Shown: piece after piece, positions 5,961 through 8,518 of the stretch
Position numbering within the stretch: the stretch's first letter is position 1
Layout of the letters: each line of letters opens with the position of its first letter
NCBI GenBank assembly: GCA_945861815.1
Contig: CAMAVV010000059.1
Span: forward strand, 1 to 8,518
Reading direction: 5' to 3'
From: Thermoflexus hugenholtzii JAD2
GTDB taxonomy: Bacteria; Chloroflexota; Dehalococcoidia; SHYB01
Length of the DNA: 8,518 nt
Notes under the pieces: model-generated
Told to the model about the DNA's origin: nothing
The model's input: only the letters and a program-made list of their open reading frames with translations
Databases searched by the model: none
Translations under genes and position numbers: made by a program

Positions 5961-6104
5961 TGTCGTCCCATTTCCAGCAAGCAGTTTGCCTGGCTTCTCG
6001 AAGTTTCCCATCAGGATAAGGAGTTGCCTGGAGTATGCCACATGCCAGTCCTTCCGTCCACCGCTAATCCGACATCATTCAGTGCCCATTCTAGTACGGA
6101 AGGC

Positions 6105-6133
6105 TTGTCATTCTTCTTGCATTAGGGTATACG
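6105..6133 (+). promoter_or_regulatory. Promoter of the thiolase-DUF35-selenoprotein operon
   Basis: TTGTCA (6105-6110, five of six to consensus) and TATACG (6128-6133, four of six) are separated by the optimal 17 nt. The predicted start is near 6140, giving a leader of roughly 47 nt before the ATG at 6187. It lies in the divergent gap with the oxidoreductase gene. Confidence 0.6.
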
Positions 6134-6186
6134 ATACTCAATAAGCGGTGCGCCTTTGGTTGAGGAAGGCGCGTGAGGAAGGCAAT

Positions 6187-7368
6187 ATGCCTGCGCAATC
6201 GGCGATCGTCGGCATCGGCCAGACCCAATTCTCCAAAAAGATCGGCATCAGCGAAGCGGCGGTGGCCTATCAGGCCATTCAGAATGCTGTCGCGGACGCA
6301 GGTTTGCAGATGAAGGATATCGACGGGCTCGTTCGCTATTCTCTCGATACAAACAACGAGTGGCAGCTTGCGTATAACCTTGGCATTCCCCAGCTCAGCT
6401 ACTTCGCGGTGGCCCCTGGCGGCGGTAACGCCGGCGCGAACACTATCCAGCTTGCCGATTTGGGGATCAAAGGCGGCTTGGCGAAAAACATCGTCGTCTT
6501 CCGTGCGCGCAACCGTGGCAAGCAATCGTCGGCGGGACCAGGGCAGTTCGAGGGCGGGCGCCCATGGGAAAAGATGGCGACGCAGGTCCGCGAGACACCG
6601 AAGAAATTCCACAATCCGTATGGACTCATCGCTGCTGTGCAAGAGATGGCCATGATCGCCCGGCGCTATATGCACGAGTTCGGCATCACGTACGAGCATT
6701 TCGGTCATGTTGCCATAACCGAGCGCGCCCACGCCATGCGCAACCCGTACGCCATGATGCGAGAGCCGATAACGATGGAGGACTACCTCAGTGCCCGTTG
6801 GATCGCCGAGCCGTTGCGCCTATTCGACTGCTGCCTGGAAACGGATGGCGGCGCCGCTGTCGTCGTCACCAGCGTCGAGCGGGCAAAGGCGCTTAAGCAG
6901 AAACCCGCCTATATCCTTTCTACAGGCAACGCGAATGTTTTTATGACTGTTCCTGGCACCAACTACTTCAAGCCGTCGCTCTTTTCCACTGAGTCGGCGG
7001 CAGTCGCAGAGATGGTCTATGGCCGCGCCGGGGTAAAGCCCAAAGATGTCGATGCGGCCATGATTTACGATGCCTTCACCCCGCGCGTTCTCATCGGCCT
7101 AGAGGACTTTGGCTTTTGTAAGCGCGGCGAGGGAGGCGATTTTGTCGCCGAAGGCAATATTGCGTGGCCCAACGGTTCGATTCCTACGAATACCAGCGGA
7201 GGGAGCCTTTCCGAGATTTACCTGCACGGCTTCAATCTGATAACTGAAGCCGTCCGCCAGATACGCGGCACGTCCACGAGCCAAGTGAAAGACGCTGAGG
7301 TCGTGCTCGTGGCCAGCGGGAACTTCAGCCCTACAAGCGCCTTCATCCTTGGGAGCCAGCCGTCATGA
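6187..7368 (+). CDS. Thiolase-fold protein, probable Ltp2-like acyl-CoA aldolase
   Basis: This 393-residue protein belongs to the SCP-x/lipid-transfer branch of the thiolase superfamily. Visible marks are AIVGIGQTQFSK (6-17), APGGGNAGANTI (76-87), LETDGGAAVVVTS (217-229), MIYDAFTP (292-299), SGGSLSEIYLHG (337-348) and VLVASGNFSP (373-382). The segment where thiolases carry the nucleophilic Cys (76-87) has no Cys, and the C-terminal GHPxG motif is replaced by YLHG. Ltp2, the steroid side-chain aldolase, similarly lacks the Cys and uses two Tyr; Tyr294 and Tyr345 here sit in the equivalent motifs. It is therefore more likely a retro-aldolase or other CoA-ester lyase than an acetyltransferase. 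The ATG at 6187 follows GAGGAAGG (6175-6182). The DUF35 gene overlaps its stop codon; Ltp2-type enzymes need such a partner. The true substrate is unknown. Confidence 0.85.
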   Translation: MPAQSAIVGIGQTQFSKKIGISEAAVAYQAIQNAVADAGLQMKDIDGLVRYSLDTNNEWQLAYNLGIPQLSYFAVAPGGGNAGANTIQLADLGIKGGLAKNIVVFRARNRGKQSSAGPGQFEGGRPWEKMATQVRETPKKFHNPYGLIAAVQEMAMIARRYMHEFGITYEHFGHVAITERAHAMRNPYAMMREPITMEDYLSARWIAEPLRLFDCCLETDGGAAVVVTSVERAKALKQKPAYILSTGNANVFMTVPGTNYFKPSLFSTESAAVAEMVYGRAGVKPKDVDAAMIYDAFTPRVLIGLEDFGFCKRGEGGDFVAEGNIAWPNGSIPTNTSGGSLSEIYLHGFNLITEAVRQIRGTSTSQVKDAEVVLVASGNFSPTSAFILGSQPS

Positions 7369-7790
7369 CCACCCAACCCAAGTCCATCGTCGTGCCCGTC
7401 CCGTCAGAAGAGGACCGCGAATATTGGGCAGGGGCCAAAGAGGGGAAGCTCCTGATACAGAAATGCGGCGGCTGCGGTCGCCTGCGCAACTTTCCCTCTA
7501 TGGGTTGCCCCCACTGCGGCATACTGAAGTGGTCGTGGGTGCAGTCAAAGGGCAAAGGCAAGATTTACTCTTGGATCGTCGTCCATCCCCCTGTGCTTCC
7601 CGCCTTTGCCGATAAGGTGCCGTACAATGTCATCCTTGTGGAGTTGGAAGAAGGTACCCGCATCGTGAGCAGTCTCGTTGATTGCCCAAATGAAAAGATT
7701 GCCATTGGCATGCCTGTCGAAGTCGTCTTTGAAAAGCTTACCGAAGAAATCACTCTGCCAAAGTTTCGTCCGGCCATAGGCGCGCGATGA
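7365..7790 (+). CDS. DUF35 zinc-ribbon/OB-fold protein, partner of the thiolase-fold protein
   Basis: This 141-residue protein has the standard DUF35 layout: an N-terminal helix (DREYWAGAKEGKLLIQ, about 17-32), a rubredoxin-like zinc ribbon with Cys34, Cys37, Cys48 and Cys51 (KCGGCG, then GCPHCG), and an OB-fold beta domain (about 60-130) with YNVILVELEEGTRIVSSLV. DUF35 proteins form complexes with thiolase-fold enzymes such as Ltp2, acetoacetyl-CoA thiolases and HMG-CoA synthase, where the OB part helps bind or channel CoA. The ATG at 7365 overlaps the thiolase stop by four bases (ATGA), implying translational coupling and matched amounts. GGGAG (7351-7355) is its ribosome binding site. Confidence 0.93.
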   Translation: MTTQPKSIVVPVPSEEDREYWAGAKEGKLLIQKCGGCGRLRNFPSMGCPHCGILKWSWVQSKGKGKIYSWIVVHPPVLPAFADKVPYNVILVELEEGTRIVSSLVDCPNEKIAIGMPVEVVFEKLTEEITLPKFRPAIGAR

Positions 7791-7833
7791 GCCAGCCGGT
7801 CAGAGCGATCATCTATTTGATGAAGGAGTCATC

Positions 7834-8518
7834 ATGGCTGAACTGCGCATCGTGAATCCAATAGCACAGCCCAGAGCTGCCACGGCAAACGCCGACCGGT
7901 TCTCGCCGGCGCGCCGCCCGGTGACTCTCGATAAGAAAACGGTGGGTTTCTTCTGGAACTCGAAGGCTGGGGGCGACATCGGGCTGGCGCGCACCAAGGA
8001 ACAGCTTCTACGTCTCTATCCGACAGCCCAATTCCGTGAATATTTCGGCGAGCACGGAACGTTCGCACGCAGGGCTTCGATCGCACAGTTGAATCGTATG
8101 GCGGCCGAATGCGTTGCCGTGGTAGGCGCGACTGCTGACTGAGGAAGCTGCACTTCTGTGCTCATGCGTGACATGAGCGAGCTGGAGAGACGGGGCGTAG
8201 CGACAGTTGCCTGGACGGCCAAGGGATTTGTCGAAGATGCGCACTGGAGCGCCAACGTCTTTGGCTGTCCGGAAGCTCCTATCGCGGAGGTTCCGGCGCC
8301 ATTTACGAATCAAGACCCCGGCCGGATCCGCGGGATGGTGGATGTGGCATTGCCTCAGGTGATCGCGGCCTTGACGCATACCCAGGAGCTGCTGAGCGGG
8401 TCTCTGATATTTAAGCACATCACGCTTGCGACGGATCCCGAACTTGTCTACACGGCGCGAGACTGGCTGGGATGCTTTGACGAGATGAACGACGCTTTTG
8501 TACGGGCCGGCTGGAGCG
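7834..8518 (+). CDS. UGSC-family selenoprotein, 3' end outside the window
   Basis: Reading the in-frame TGA at 8140-8142 as selenocysteine gives at least 228 residues, still open at the right edge. The start ATG (7834) has a strong ribosome binding site, AAGGAG (7823-7828), 43 nt after the DUF35 gene. Residues 30-50 (LDKKTVGFFWNSKAGGDIGL and neighbours) form the first strand of the family domain, VVGATAD (96-102) leads into U103-G104-S105-C106, and SELERRGVATVAW (115-127) follows as a helix and strand. Sec103 and Cys106 make a UxxC redox pair; family members with Cys instead of Sec exist. Cys145 could also matter. A SECIS-like hairpin follows at 8160-8178. No signal peptide or membrane segment is seen. 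The reaction is unknown; context suggests redox chemistry tied to acyl-CoA cleavage. Conventional annotation would give a false 102-residue protein and a false start near 8164. Confidence 0.9.
8140..8142 (+). other. UGA selenocysteine codon (Sec103)
   Basis: The TGA is in frame after codon 102 and is followed by GGA AGC TGC, so the decoded motif is U-G-S-C, the name-giving motif of the UGSC family. The frame continues for 125 more codons to the window end without a stop and with sensible protein sequence. A second conserved block (TS...MSELERRGVATV) falls after the TGA, which a plain stop codon would not explain. Confidence 0.9.
8160..8178 (+). promoter_or_regulatory. Candidate bacterial SECIS hairpin
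   Basis: GCTCATG (8160-8166) and CATGAGC (8172-8178) form a perfect 7-bp stem around the loop CGTGA (8167-8171). The stem starts 18 nt after the TGA and the loop lies 25-29 nt after it, within the range seen for bacterial SECIS elements in the coding region directly downstream of UGA. The loop has a G among its first two bases, as expected for SelB recognition. The sequence also codes for V-L-M-R-D-M-S. Confidence 0.75.

Noticed and set aside
5196..6125. Long open frame (309 codons) on the plus strand
   Set aside because: It is exactly antisense to the oxidoreductase beta subunit, has no recognisable domain, and follows from the codon use of the true gene.
7834..8142. Complete 102-residue protein ending at the TGA
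   Set aside because: The conserved family sequence continues in the same frame directly after the TGA, including the G-S-C of the motif, and the frame stays open to the window end.
8164..8518. Separate downstream gene starting at the ATG at 8164
   Set aside because: The purine-rich GAGGAAG after the TGA is too far away (about 17 nt) to act as a normal ribosome binding site, and this start would drop the conserved GSCT residues.

Overview
The window looks like chromosomal DNA from an uncultured bacterium of fairly high GC content. The best guess is Chloroflexota, perhaps a Dehalococcoidia or SAR202-type lineage. That rests on gene content (PadR with a HAAS-like membrane protein, a 2-oxoacid:ferredoxin oxidoreductase beta subunit, a thiolase-fold/DUF35 pair and a UGSC-type selenoprotein), not on a marker gene, so it is tentative. 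Apart from one broken tRNA, every gene looks intact, and I see no insertion sequence, phage gene or CRISPR array.

Layout. Positions 1-248 hold no convincing gene. A sigma70-type promoter overlapped by an imperfect 22-bp palindrome (249-293) precedes a two-gene operon: a PadR-family repressor (347-682) and a HAAS-like polytopic membrane protein (700-1701). An extended -10 promoter lies directly before the ATG of a P-loop kinase (1751-2359), which implies a leaderless mRNA. Three bases after it comes an M17 leucyl aminopeptidase (2363-3865). An AT-richer gap with a strong hairpin leads to a small winged-helix regulator (4158-4469), which ends in a clear intrinsic terminator. Next are tRNA-His(GTG) and tRNA-Arg(TCG) under one extended -10 promoter, then an intrinsic terminator, then a tRNA-Arg-like copy without a 5' acceptor strand. 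On the minus strand is an orphan ferredoxin oxidoreductase beta subunit (5166-5960). Diverging from it is a three-gene operon: a thiolase-fold protein (6187-7368), a DUF35 zinc-ribbon/OB-fold protein overlapping it by ATGA (7365-7790), and a selenoprotein gene (7834 to beyond the window end).

The main result is at the right edge. A conventional gene finder would stop the last gene at the TGA at 8140-8142 and report a 102-residue protein. The reading frame stays open for another 125 codons to the window end. The bases after TGA encode Gly-Ser-Cys, so with selenocysteine the motif is U-G-S-C, the hallmark of the UGSC (seleno)protein family. A perfect 7-bp hairpin with a 5-nt loop begins 18 nt after the TGA, where a bacterial SECIS element is expected. 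The two genes upstream resemble the Ltp2/ChsH2-DUF35 type of acyl-CoA aldolase: the thiolase-fold protein lacks the thiolase Cys nucleophile and has Tyr residues in the places used by Ltp2. I infer a CoA-linked carbon-carbon bond-cleaving (or condensing) enzyme pair encoded together with a selenium-dependent redox protein of unknown reaction.
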